Assembly: GCA_003254905.1 (NCBI GenBank)
Contig: QANU01077392.1
Span: forward strand, 186,001 to 250,000
DNA length: 64,000 bases
Direction of reading: 5' to 3'
Source of the DNA: Nissolia schottii
Taxonomy: Eukaryota; Streptophyta; Magnoliopsida; Fabales; Fabaceae
Under the pieces are notes generated by a model that saw nothing but the letters and a program-made list of their open reading frames with translations, made no database searches and had not been told where the DNA came from. The stretch's first letter is position 1. Each line of letters starts with the position of its first letter. The position numbers and the translations under genes were made by a program. Of the stretch, positions 29,715 to 42,230 are shown in pieces.

Positions 29715-30536
29715 ACAATTATTATTGGCATCTCATAAATTTGAGTCTTAGGTTCGATTCAGTTCCTTTTCCTTGCTGCAGTTAAAAAATAAAATAAAGA
29801 TTCTCTTGAACTTGACTATTTCGATTTGATTTGAATACTATTGAGATTGAGATCTTAAAAGGGGATCGTTAGCTTGCACGTTGTGTTTATGTTTGTTAAT
29901 TATTTGGTTAATATTACGTATGGCAACGCGTGTCCTGTCTTGTAGGTAGGGATGGGTATAGTTCATGCCAGACTCTTAACAGGTCGAGCTTGTCTAATTA
30001 GTTTTTGGCCTATGCCAGACTATCAAAGGCTATTTTTTTAGTCTGACTTGACTTGTTTGGGAGGCTTGGCCTATCCTGGAGCCTAATAGGCCTGCATGTG
30101 TATATTTTTTAATCATCAAAAATCTTTTGTTTAGCTTATTACTACGGCCTGTTACTATGGCTTATTACACAATCAATAATACAACATTCAATAATAATAA
30201 TCAACCATCTTTCAAGATCTAAGCCCGAAACATAGATAACCAATAATATCAAAATACCTTCCTGGATCTAAGCCTGAAATATTACCTAAATTATATTAAT
30301 AAATATAATTACATAAAATATTACAAAAAGTGATATTAGTTTAGTGGTTAAGTGATAAGTGCCAAACTTACTGCTTATGTTTTAAAGAATTATCTAACTA
30401 AAATCCCTACTTTTGTAGAATTTATAATATATTTCTAAAGATGGATGCAAGCATATTAATTAAAGAATAATCCCACAAGGAATGAGCAAAGGGCAAAAGA
30501 GTCAAAAGAAGGAAAAAATCATAATCAGGCGAGAAG

Positions 30537-30842
30537 GCCGCTCAGCGGTAACCTAAGTCCGCTCAGCGCGGATACGACAAGGACCGCAGAGCGAGGTACC
30601 TTGGACCGCTCAACGGCAGTACCCACCGGAGCAATTTGCAGTAGCCAAACAGGCTGGCGCCGCCCTGCAACACCTGACGCCGCACTGCAAAAGTCGGCGC
30701 CGCCACCAGCTTTTCAGCCGCCGCATTAATTATGCCAGCCTAGCAGCCGCCGGAGAAGACCAAATTGCTCAGCGGTAGACCCTTATCGCTCAGCGGAAAA
30801 GACTTTATCGCTCAGCAGCTTGCCCTAACCGCTCAGCGATGA
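30537..30842 (+). repeat. Dispersed CGCTCAGCGG motif array in the LTR upstream of its TATA box
   Basis: At least eight copies or variants of the short palindrome-like word CGCTCAGCGG occur (near 30539, 30560, 30582, 30605, 30766, 30788, 30810 and 30830), with GCGCCGC-type words between. The stretch is strikingly GC-rich against AT-rich surroundings and lies just upstream of a TATA box, in the expected U3 region. Confidence 0.75.
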
Positions 30843-30857
30843 CTCCAGATTTTGGCC

Positions 30858-30867
30858 TATAAATAGG
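30858..30867 (+). promoter_or_regulatory. Probable TATA box of the LTR promoter
   Basis: TATAAATAGG lies ~500 bp into the 1.39 kb LTR, directly after the GC-rich repeat array. This is the usual U3 layout. Confidence 0.6.
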
Positions 30868-32085
30868 AGGCCGGGGCATTCACTTCAATCAATCCCTCCA
30901 TAGTTCAAAATCCACTTCTTCCTTATTTCTTTTGTACTTCAAAGCTTAGGATAGTTTAGCAACAAAGAGGAGGCCGGTTGTCATGATAGCATGAGAACGT
31001 GTCATGGTAAGCGTCCATAACCTTGCCTCCGAGATTAGCTCTTGTAAGATGGATTTCTAATCCTCTTGTTGTTGGGATTTGATGACTATTGTAGTATGAT
31101 TGTATCCATATAACTTTTGCATATGAATCTATCAATTTCTATGATTTGCTTGAATGATTTTACGCTTAATGCTTGTTTTAGCTTTGCTACCTAAAGCATG
31201 ATTCTAAACTATTTGATTACGCGCGAGAGCGGCATCATAAGTTGGAACTAAATCAATTCATCTAATTCTTGGTTGCCGTAACTGGAATAAAGGATTAGCC
31301 GTTTTAACATTTGGAATAACGTTGATGTACTTTGTTAAGTTTGTGTGCGAAAACGACAGCTTAACAAAGGAAACCTGATAATCTTTTCATGCGCGAAAGC
31401 GATGAACAAGTTAAGAACTGATGGCGGGCAATCAATGAAATGACAATTCTTTTGTGTTAAGTCATGGGTACACGAAACTATAATAGGATTTAATTCCCAA
31501 CAAGCTTCCAGATCTACCTCTGATTTGTTGCCTATTTATTTTTTATGTTGTTTATTTATTTATTTAAATATCAAATCATCAATCCTTCACTTTATTGCTT
31601 AATTAACTAAACTCAAGAACGGTATTTTTGTAACTCCCTATGGATACGACTATACCCGACTATACTGCAATTGGATCCCTTGAGGATCTGAAAGCTGTAA
31701 AGAAGGTATATTATTAAACGACGAGAGTGTAAAAAGCTTTCAACAAAATTGGCGCCATTGCCGGGGAATTGAAATTGGCGCCTTTCAACGAAATTGAAGT
31801 GCTTTAAGCTTTCAACATTAAGGCATTCCCTTGATATGGTGATTGTCTTCAGTTTGAGTCCAAATAAAGGTAATGTAAGTTTATTTTTTTAGTAAAACTC
31901 ATATGAACATATTTATAAGTAGGTCGGTCTGACAGGTCTAACAGGCTTTCGTAATAGCCTGAGTCTGTCCTCTTTATTGAAACAAGTTTTGAAAAAGGTC
32001 TGGGCCTGACCTTTTTTATAAACAGGCCAGACCAGGCCACTAAACAAGTCAGCCTGCCTGACCTATTCCCACTCCTACTTGTAGG

Positions 32086-32812
32086 TAATGTTCAAACTTC
32101 CGCAAATTCTAGAGGATCCGAAATAATTTTATTGATATGGTAACCAAGTTTATATTATAGGAATTAATCATAATTCAACACATTGTATAACAACATGGCT
32201 GGTAAACTTGTTTCTAGGTGCTTCTAGATTGAAGAGGAAGCCTATTCATAGAATTTTGGATTAAACTATCTATAATTGACTAGATCTTAAAGCTTTCTCA
32301 TTCTAATAGTTAGCTTTTGGGGTGTAATTCTCTTAAAGTTCTTATGATCGTTACAAATGTAAAGAGTTAGGATTGAGAGATAGAAATTTTTTAAGTTTTC
32401 AATGTATTCAATGTCATTAAAAACTTGAAAGTTTTACATTAATTTTTAATAAAAACTTGTCACTTTTACTTGTTTAATCAGGAAAATCTTTAAAAGAATT
32501 CATGTTATATTAATATTCAAAATTAATACATAATTTAAAAGTCCAAATTTTGTACATATATCGAACAACGTTAAACTTAAGACCTCATGTATACGATCAA
32601 AGTCCCTTACCACTAGAGCAATCTTATTGGCTTAACAATTATTATATGTAAAAATATTCAAAACAAAAGTTTAAGAATAAAAGGAGCAGTGAATAATATG
32701 CTCTCTTTTCAAAATGCCAAATTTGCCCCTTGAGCAGTTCCCCCATATTATATAATGTGCCCCTAAATTTGCTTTCCTTGCACAGATTGCTCACATAATT
32801 AGTACAACGGTG
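32086..32812. other. Upstream flank of the P450 gene
   Basis: AT-rich non-coding sequence. A possible TATA-like tatattatataatg lies at about 32746-32758, some 60 bases upstream of the start codon. No other feature recognised. Confidence 0.45.
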
Positions 32813-35800
32813 ATGAACATGTTCTCCTCAACAGATAGTGCAACAGTGACACTAATTGTTGTTCTAGTGTGGGGATGGAAGCTTCTGAACTGGCTGTGGC
32901 TGAGGCCAAAGAAGGTGGAGAGGTTGCTGAGGGCGCAGGGATTTCGAGGAAGTCCATACAAGCTTGTGGTTGGGGCCAATAGTACGATGATGATTGCTGC
33001 TTCCAAATCTCAAAAACAACCTACGAGTCTCTCCAATGACAAGGATGTGGCACCACGAGTCTTCTCACTTGCCAATCTCACTGTCCACACATATGGTACC
33101 CTACTTTCTTAATTTATTACCTTTCATAGTGTTTTCTTTCCATGTATTTACTCTAATAAAGAGAACATTTTCGAATATTGTGGTTATTCTACAAAACTTA
33201 CCAAACTGTGATCATTTTTAATGGAGATTTATAGAAAAACGATGCAATGGTCGGGCCATACTTTTGGAGCATTCCATAGTCCAGTCTAAAAAATTACAAA
33301 AGTCTTCTACATCTCTCTCTTAATCACAAATATGAAACGCCAATTTTAGATTTAGAAGCAAATCTCAAACACGAAGAATAACTAAAGGGCTTAGATCTTT
33401 GAGTAAACGCAACCAAAAACATACTGTAAACCCACAGCAACAAAAAGTCACACAGAGATAGGGGTGGGAACAGGTCAGATTAGACCCTTAACAGTTTTGT
33501 TAATTTTTGGCCTGGACCTGACCTATTAACTGTTATAGGCCAATTTTTTAGCTTGACCTGATCTGTTTGGGAGGCCTGGCCTGAAGCTTGATAGGTCTGT
33601 CTGTGCATTTTTTTATTATAAAAAATTAAAAATAAAATATTAAAATAAAATAAAATAGGCAATTTTTAAGAGAGTTTAACTGAATATATAACATTTACTA
33701 TATAACAAGTAAGAGTGTATTAATTTAATATGAATCAAAAAGACATTTTCAATAAAAAATTGAAATTCTAAAGTTGCAAGCAGTTGGGGTATGCCCATGA
33801 AGAAACAGATCAAAAGACAAGTCTGAGCAACGTGAAAATCCTTTCTGTGAGAGGAAAATCAAATTTTCATTCATTGATTTTATCATTAAGAAACCAAAAT
33901 TCATATCCTAAAAAAGTTTGTTCAACTTTGTTATGTATATCACCAATTCTTGCTTAGTATGTGATAGCAAAATCATAAACAGAATATATGGCATTTTACT
34001 AAAAAAAAAGGAAAATTAATCAAAAGTCTTGATATGGTGAAGGTTTCTAATTCAAGTCTTACTGAAAGTAATGTAAATTTTTTTTTTTTAGTAAACCTAT
34101 ACGAATATTTGTGAGTAAATAGGTCGTCTTGCCTATTTTCACCCCTACACATAGGTAAGAGGAGGGTCAAGGGTGAAAGATTTAGAATTTGAGTGAAAGT
34201 TATTGTGTAATTTACATTTAAATCACGTAACGAGTTTGATATAAAGCAAACTCACCTATTATTTTATGAGTCCTGCTACACGTACACCAAAAAATATACA
34301 TCATACATACACTCTATATTTATATACATAAAGTTTGTGTTTTAATGTCTGTAATGTTTGTGCACTTAATTAAGTATAATTGAGAATATCATCTATAAGT
34401 TTGTAATCTTTGTGCACTCATGAGAATAAAGTTTGTGCATTATTAATGTGTATGTATGAATGTATAAAATTAGGTGTACATATAGCATTTTTGTTATTTT
34501 ATTTTATTTTATTTACAAAATCGCCACTTATCACTGCGATGAACATAGTTTACTATTATTTTATTTTATTTCAGCATAAATCACCTATGTTAGTGGCCAT
34601 TTACGAGAAGAGGACCACGATTTTGCAACATTTACATAAACACCCCAATTTGATATTTTGTTCATCAAATTACCATATATAAATATTTTAATCCGATGAG
34701 GTCACTAATTAAGATTTAAGGAGACCATCAAGAACTTGACAATATTTGAATGAAATGCAGGAAAGGAATTAAATTTTAAAAAATATTGAAGAATTCAGGG
34801 TCCTAACTCTTCAAAAATTAGTTACGGGGAATGATTGTCTTACAATATCATACTTCAAAAATTAGTTAAGGGGGATGATTGTCTTTCATTTGTAATATCA
34901 TATTAAAGAATTGAGGGGACATCATATGTTTTAGGGTCCCGCTATTTATATATCTAAAAAATAGTCACTTAATATTAACCTAATAAAGAAACAAACATTA
35001 CACAATAAAAAAATAGACATTACATAATATAGAAATAAATATTGTCAAACACATAAAATAAGTAATATTAAACAGATACGTGCACGAGCACACATAAATG
35101 TTCAGTGCCAATATTTATTTTATTGTTTTGTAGTAACGTTAAACTCACGCGTACACGAACACACAAAAATGTTCGATGACAATGTTTGTTTCTTTACTTT
35201 GTAATGTTTGTTTGACTATTGGATGATTATTTTTTAGGTATACAAATAACATTTCTCTATGCTTTAATACCATGTTAAAGAATTGAGTTATCTAACTCAA
35301 TCCCAAAACTAGTTTAATGGGTAGGTTAGCTCGCATTTATAAAGAGTATTTATGTTCTATCTCTAAGTAATGTGTAGTTTATCAAAATAAAAATCTCTAA
35401 CTAATGTGGGACTAGAAAAAAGAAATCACTCTACAAGAGGGTTTGTGGTGGTCGGAGCAGGTTACGTTAGTCGAGTTATTGATAATAGAGCTCGAACACC
35501 GAAACTTTAATCAAGCCCCAAAAATTATGAAATTATTTGTAAAAAAATATGAATAAGTAATTTTTTGCACGCCATCGCCCGGTCAAGTTTCTATCTCATC
35601 TTTCACTAACAATGGAAAAGCCACCATCATATCCAACTCCCCAAAAGGGAGATCGGGGTAAAAGATTACAACAAGTAATCAACAGTCTACTACAAATCAA
35701 TAGGGGATACCATTCAACTAACACGAGATTAATGGTAATGCATTGATATTTAATCAAATTAAGTGATAAAATTGTTTTGTGAGTGAATCTCAGCAATAGT

Positions 35801-38800
35801 GAGAGAGGAAAATGGTGGAAATTTCTCTGTGATTAATAATAGAGAGAATAATTGATTGATGAATTGGGAAATGTACCAATAGAGTCTTTTTCTACATTGA
35901 GCTAGTTATTTATAGTACGTTTAACCAACAAAACTCATCTTTACTAACTCTATCTTGATTTAGCTAACTGTACAATTGGGATATGATGCAGTGTGACTCA
36001 TNNNNNNNNNNNNNNNNNNNNNNNNNNNNNNNNNNNNNNNNNNNNNNNNNNNNNNNNNNNNNNNNNNNNNNNNNNNNNNNNNNNNNNNNNNNNNNNNNNN
36101 NNNNNNNNNNNNNNNNNNNNNNNNNNNNNNNNNNNNNNNNNNNNNNNNNNNNNNNNNNNNNNNNNNNNNNNNNNNNNNNNNNNNNNNNNNNNNNNNNNNN
36201 NNNNNNNNNNNNNNNGGGTGGTGGGTGGGGGGTTGGGGAGAGACAATGTTTAAGAAGAGAGAGAATGGAAGATTGGGGTGTGTTTAAGGTTTGAAATGGA
36301 GAGATAGATTGTGGAAGAAGAGAGAGAATGTTGAAAAAAGAGTGGTAGTTGAGTGGTGGCTGTATTTTAGTTGTACAAATCATATTGTTTTGGATATATC
36401 TAGTCCAATAGATAATGAATAAGGGTGTTTGGAACCCAACGGCTTGCTCCGGCACGACTGAGAGCAGAGGCAGGGGGTGTATGTGAATAGGCTACAACAG
36501 TTAAGTTAGTTTTAACTCTGGATAGTAGGATTAGGGCTAGATGCTTACCTGTCAATATAGTGGGACTATTTATAAGAAAATTAAAAGTAACTAAATATGT
36601 ATTACATTTAGATAATATTTTGTCTTTAATTAGGCTAGATTCTCGTAGATTTTAGCTTGCTTGGGGAGTAAGTCGCCACCAAGCTAGGGCGCAACTAGGA
36701 TGTTATGCGCGCGTGCTAGACTGAGATTCAAGGTTCGCTAGACCCTACTTACCAGTTTGGATCTTAATTTTTATCTTAACATCAATAATTCTGAATTGAA
36801 TTAATTTTAGTTATCTTAATTTTAAAAGAGTATCTTGCATTTAGTAAAAAAATGTATGAACCCTTCTAAGATTGTTGCTGATAACATTAATCATGCACAG
36901 GCAAAAATTCCTTTTTTTGGGATGGGCAGACACTAAATGTGATTATCACAAACCCAGAGCATATCAAAGTAGTCTTTAACGATATTCATCACTTCAAGAA
37001 AGAGAAACCTAAGATTAATCGCGTTGCCAAGTTATTGGCCTCTGGACTTGCAAATTATGATGGTGCACAGTGGCAGAAACATCGAAAGATCCTCAAACCT
37101 GCTTTCCATGTTGAGAAGTTGAAGGTTAGTTTAGTTTATATAAACTTGCACTTTACTGAATTGTGATATTATCTATTTTTTTTAAAAAAAAATTTAATAA
37201 GTGCCTTAAGGGCACTTGTTAAGATATCCAAAAGAAGAAGTCTTTAATTTTTTCTTTGCATATAATGTATTGAAACTTTAAAAAAAAATATTTTTAATAA
37301 AAAATTTCTCATTTTGATTCTTTAACAAGTGTTTTAAGGTCACTTGTTAGCCTTTTTCCATTTGTTTTAAATAATTGACAACTCACAAAAAACCATGAAT
37401 GAGAGTGATATTAATTTATATTAATTAAATTTTTGGATTTTTTTTCACCAATTACTTTGGAAGGATTTTTTTCACCAACTTTCACTAAACCTACTCACTA
37501 ATTTATTCTTAATTAAAATTTTAGATTTCACTAAACTTATTTTATTTAACCTCATTAAATCTTTTCTAATTTAAATTTTAAATTTTAATAAACTTATTAG
37601 ACTCATTAAATCTTTTTTAATTTTATTACAAAAATAATATTTTTTAATTTAAATTTCAACATTATCTCACCTCTAACATTTAGAAAAATATATAATAAAA
37701 CTCAAATAATTTATATAAAAAATAAAATCAACAAATTTACAATAATTTTCATGCATAGTACATATATCAAACTAGTTTTTAGAATGAGCATGTAGTTTTA
37801 TCACATGTATTTTGTTTCATGAGAATATATGTACCATCAACTTTGTTAGCCCCCTAAATTTTTTTATATCAAATAAGTCCATAAAAGTCCATGAGAATGT
37901 TTGACATCTAATATGTTTCAAATAAAAAAGTTATAAGATATGACTTCACTTTAATCTTCACAGAAATTACTTAATCTCATTTTATTTTAATTATAAAGTT
38001 TGAGTTTTCATTTATTTACGTATTTGATGTTGAGTAACTTTGAGTGACCTATTTGTTGCTAAAGAGGGTATGACATTTCAACTTTCAATATCTATTTGAT
38101 GTAAAAAAATTGCTAAAATAACACCCATTCCCAAACTATTACACAAATAGTTAAAAGGACTGGAGACCAATTTGGGCTCAAGTCCCCTAGTTGCAATAGC
38201 GGTTAGGAAAGACAGCCCTAATGACAACTAGGGCCTAGGAGGTTGGGTTAGTTGTGTAGTAGAGCTAGGATCTGCTACTATCATGAGCATCATGGCATAT
38301 AGTGGACTCAATTGTATTTTCTATATAAGCTAACATGGTGGCTCAATTATTGGAGAATTGCATAACATTCAATACAAGTTCCTTTTCACTTTCCTTTTCT
38401 TACACAGAGTTTCCTCTGAATAGTGTCTCACCCCAATTGCAGTCAACCTACCAAAGGCAAGCCACCAAGGTTTTTAACCCAAAAAAAAAAGTTTGAAAAG
38501 CAAAAGGACCATTAACTAAAAGAAGCCACTGCAAGAAAAATACAAGAAAAATGTTAAACACAGTTGAGTTTTACAGAAAGGAAAAACAATATGATTGTAA
38601 TACTGACAGATTTTTTTTAATTAGAAACAAATCATTTTGTTTGTAACAAAAAAAAATATGAATTTTCAATAATAAATGAGAAGTATACAGACCAATATCT
38701 ATATTCACTACACAATTCACCTGCATAATTCCCGCCAACAAGCTGTTAATTTAATAACTACAAATAGATTTTGCAATGGATATAGATATTTATCTTATAT

Positions 38801-41728
38801 TTTTTATTTATTATTAAAGATTAATTTTTTTTTTTGTCATAGACGACAAAAAATATGTGCATAGTTAAACAAAATCAGTCTGTATTATAGAAAAAAAAAA
38901 TATGTTTATAAAATTCATCTGTATATTTAGCATTTTTTTTTATAGTTGCTTCTTTTGGTTAACGGTCCTTTTGCCACCAACATTTAATTTCCTTTTGTTA
39001 AAACCGTTGGTGGCTTGATCTGGCGGACTTTTGCAATAATTTGTGGGTGGATGCCATTTCAACAAACATGGAGGATACTCGTTGAATCTTTCAAAGACCA
39101 TAATGTATGCTTACTCTAATTTTTAAAATAAATTCCCAAATTTCATTCCTAACAAAAATATTACTCAAAAACTTAATTGAAAAATGAAAACTATAGGCCT
39201 TGACAATTAAAATGTGGGTCAAATAATTATTCATTTGTACAGACAAATTAATCACTAAGAAATGCTTTTCATCGGACCGGTTAGCCTATAACATATTAAT
39301 TTGACACACATTGTTAGCTATATTTTTCAGTTAGCATTAACTCAATTAGTTTGCATAACCATAGTTAGGTTGATAGTTGATTGTTAGATAGAACCGTAGT
39401 TTAGTTTTGTTAGTTCTGTTACTCCTGGCTTAGCTCTATTAAGCTTGTATATATATATACTCAAGTCACTGTACATTTCAGATCAACACATTTAATAATT
39501 CGTGATGAATATTCAGAATTATTGTGTTTTCTCTCCACGTCTCTTAGCTCACTTCCAATTCACTGTGTTCATGCCATGAACTAACACATATTTCAACTTT
39601 TTAAGAATTGTGTTGGGAATTTTCATTTTTCACGACCGAATTTATCTAAATAATATTGCCACGAAGGACAAATTTGAGACCATTTTTTTCCTATGCCCAA
39701 TTTGAGACTTCATTCTATTAAAGGCATTAAGCAAACAATTTGGAACCTTTATTTTTCCTAACGTTTTACTCCCTGCTCTATGTATTGTCTTCATTACCCT
39801 GCAGCTTCTATCATCAACAATGTTCCAATGCTGCGATGACATGGTTAGCAAATGGGAGGGGATGCTGTCTTCTGAAGGAAAGTGTGAAATTGATGTTTGG
39901 CCTTTCATTCAAAATTTGACTTGTGATGTTATCTCTAGAACATCATTTGGAAGCAGCTATGAAGAGGGAAAAAGGATATTTGAACTTCTCAAAATGCAGG
40001 CTGGACTTGTAATGGAATTAGGGAACCTTAACATTCCAGGATGGTGGTAAGACCCCTAACACAATTGACCTTTTTGAGTTTTTTATTTTCAAAAGTTTGT
40101 GAAGAAAATAGTGAAAACAATAAAATTGTGTATTTTTGTTTAAAATTTTGTGAAAAAAATAGTGAATACTGAAAATAAAAATAAAAAATAAGATTTTATT
40201 ATTTTTATTATCCGAACAAAAAAACACATGAAGATGAAATGAAAATAAAAAACTTAACGTACCACTAGTGGTTAGTCATAATGATATACAGAGGTAGAAT
40301 GCAATTTTGTATAAATATAATTTGAGGTAGAGTGCGATTTTAGCCGACCTCAAGAGTAATTTGTGTAATTTACCTTTATAATTTTATACATACAATCTCA
40401 AAATTTCAGAAATTGACGTGATAGAGAAAATCTATTGAACTATATAAAATTTAACTAATTGATTATAACAACAATCACTATATATATTTTTTTGTAGGTT
40501 GCTTCCAACGGCTGTTAATAGAAGGTTAAAGGAAATTAATAAAGAGATACAAGCTTCACTTGAAGTCATTGTCAACAAACGAGAGAAAGCAATGAAAGAA
40601 GGTGTTGAAGGTATGAATAATGACTTATTAGGAATACTTTTGGAATCAAATCTCAAAGAAAAAGAAGAACATGGAAACAAGTCTAATGGACTGACTAGCC
40701 TAGAGGTAATTGAGGATTGCCACACTTTCTACTTGGCTGGCCAAGAGACCACTGCAGATTTGTTGGTTTGGACAATGATTTTGTTGAGTAGGTACCCTGA
40801 CTGGCAAGCACGTGCAAGGGAAGAAGTGTTGCAAGTTTTTGGCAACCAGGAGCTAGGTTATGATGGGCTAAGTCGCCTTAAAATTGTAAGCATCCTATAG
40901 TTTCATTCTAACATGGTTTTATGGGAATGGGTTTTTGGTCATTTCTATTTATTTATTTATTTATTTTAAATATGGTCTCTTATCTTTTAAGTATTTGTCT
41001 CAATTTGATATCTTCTGTTATAAATTGTTTTTAATTTTGTCTGTAGTCATGTTTTATTAAAAAAGATATCGTCAAAATTCTTCAAAAATATAGTCTAAAT
41101 AAAACACTAGCGAAGATAATATTAAAATGTTTTATGTAACAACACTTTTTTATATTTTAAATAATATTTTTAAATGTTAATCATAATTTAAAATTATATT
41201 GCTAAAAATTAAATATATATGTGGAGCAGTGTTATACTTTGGTGATGGTTATTGTAAGTTCTTATGTGCTGATTAATACCATTAATACTTTGTTTGTCAT
41301 AGGTGACAATGATTTTATATGAAGTTCTAAGGTTATTCCCACCGGGGCTTTTTTTCAATCGAGCTATCCACAAAGATGTACATATGCAAAACCTTTCACT
41401 GCCTGCAGGAGTACAAGTTACTTTACCTATACTTTTGATTCACCATGACCATGAATTGTGGGGTGATGATGCAACCGAGTTCAAACCAGAGAGATTTTCT
41501 GAAGGAGTGGCAATGGCAACTAAGGGCCAACTCTCATATTTCCCATTTGGATGGGGGCCTAGAGTATGCATTGGCCAAAACTTTTCCTTAATGGAAGCAA
41601 AGATGGCCTTGTCATTAATTTTGCGACGTTTCTCATTTGAGCTTTCTCCGACCTACACGCATGCTCCGACTGTTTTTATTACTCTTCAACCAAAACATGG
41701 AGCTCATATCATTTTACATAAATTATAG
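32813..41728 (+). CDS. Cytochrome P450, CYP72A type
   Basis: Membrane-bound haem mono-oxygenase; CYP72A enzymes act on diverse substrates including triterpenes and hormones, and the substrate here cannot be told. Exons 32813-33095, 36901-37124, 39805-40046, 40498-40885 and 41303-41728 join in phase to 520 residues, normal for the family. The N terminus has a hydrophobic anchor ([19 protein letters not shown]) then [16 protein letters not shown]. The I-helix reads AGQETT, the ExxR helix EVLR, the PERF region KPERF, and the haem loop [12 protein letters not shown] with the ligand Cys. No stop or frameshift is seen. Five exons with conserved positions are typical of CYP72A. Introns 1 (3.8 kb) and 2 (2.7 kb) are swollen by transposons, and intron 1 holds an assembly gap that does not touch an exon. 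ATG at 32819 is an alternative start two codons on. Confidence 0.94.
33459..34147. mobile_element. hAT-like non-autonomous element in P450 intron 1
   Basis: Ends taggggtggg and cacccccta-like cacccctа inverted terminus (right end ttttcacccct plus a) match the element at 29947-32077 at both sides. Flanks cacagaga (33451-33458) and cacatagg (34148-34155) agree at 6 of 8, a decayed 8-bp duplication. No coding capacity. It lies ~360 bases downstream of the exon 1 donor. Confidence 0.8.
34156..36001. other. P450 intron 1, repeat-derived DNA before the gap
   Basis: No exon is seen. The stretch around 35270-35960 has the look of decayed LTR or MITE sequence, but no ends could be paired. Confidence 0.4.
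36002..36215. other. Assembly gap (214 Ns)
   Basis: A run of N in intron 1 of the P450. Sequence on its right is G-rich (ggtgggtggggggttgggg), a plausible cause of failed sequencing. Confidence 0.99.
37194..37350. mobile_element. MITE with palindromic ends in P450 intron 2
   Basis: The left end taataagtgccttaagggca continues to cttgttaag; the right end is aacaagtgttttaaggtcac then ttgtta. The ends form a ~28-bp inverted pair, and each is itself nearly self-complementary (AAGTGCCTTAAGGGCACTT). Total about 157 bp, non-coding. No target duplication is clear. Confidence 0.7.
37351..39311. other. Remaining P450 intron 2 sequence
   Basis: AT-rich, with no exon seen. A stretch near 38160-38480 has higher GC and a TATA-like tctatataagc near 38317, resembling a decayed LTR, but its limits are unknown. 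Confidence 0.4.
39312..39586 (+). mobile_element. Solo LTR in P450 intron 2
   Basis: 275 bp starting TGTTAG and ending CTAACA (perfect inverted hexamer). It is flanked by cacat (39307-39311) and catat (39587-39591), which match at 4 of 5. A TATA-like run lies near 39449. No internal retrotransposon region is present, so recombination between LTRs is the likely origin. It ends ~220 bases before exon 3. Confidence 0.8.
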
Positions 41729-42230
41729 TGTCATGTATTTACCTTTCCCAAATAATACCAGATGGAAGCTTCATGCATTGAACTGTCCATCCTTTTGTAT
41801 TGTTAAGATAGACAAACCTATGACCTACTTATTATTTAAGTTGGACCTAGACATTTCATTTTATTTCTATTCTATATATCTTGTTCTAATCTTTCATTTT
41901 GTGGTAATTTCTAATAAGTTATTTTGTGGTGTTTCTGTTTGATTATGATTATCAAAAGTGTATCTACTATAAGCAGGAACGGATTCTCATGTTGGGTTAG
42001 GGGGTGGTGCCCCCTCCCCCAAACTTTTAATTCTTTTTGTAAAAATATTACCTATTTTTAATCTCCCCAAAGAAAAATTGTTTGCACAAAATCCGTTAGA
42101 CTAATTCAAAGTAAAATACAATTTTGACAAACCTAGTACGGTGAGTGCAATTTAAAAAAGAAAAAAGAAAAAAAAAACACTCAGAAAATTGTTTCGCCTA
42201 CCCTATAAAGTTGTTGAAGAATGGTAGGAT
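41729..42230. other. Intergenic region between P450 and COX7a-like gene
   Basis: P450 3' flank, then a transposon-like fragment near 41975-42130 (gcaggaacggattc and a run of GTGCCCCCTCCCCC). No gene. Confidence 0.45.

Larger units (their letters stand above)
30353..31817 (+). mobile_element. Remnant LTR retrotransposon (LTR + primer-binding site + 3' LTR tip)
   Basis: An LTR-like unit runs from tgataagtgcc (30353) to gctttcaaca (31745). It is followed by the primer-binding site tggcgccattgccgggga (31750-31767), close to the tRNA-Asp-type site of Athila-like Ty3/gypsy elements. After ~50 more bases the sequence ends with a second aagctttcaaca (31817), apparently the last ~20 bases of the 3' LTR. 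TTAAG at 30348-30352 and 31818-31822 is a 5-bp target duplication. The whole coding interior is deleted. Confidence 0.8.
29947..32077. mobile_element. Non-autonomous hAT-like element containing an LTR-retrotransposon remnant
   Basis: The ends tagggatggg and cccactccta are inverted, and perfect 8-bp direct repeats cttgtagg flank the element (29939-29946, 32078-32085). The outer parts match a second copy at 33459-34147. Removing the inserted retrotransposon and its duplication leaves about 661 bp, close to the 689 bp of that copy. No transposase is present. Confidence 0.9.

Noticed and set aside
35964..36455. Open frames spanning the N run
   Set aside because: They exist only because N codons are not stops; the translated part is mostly X.
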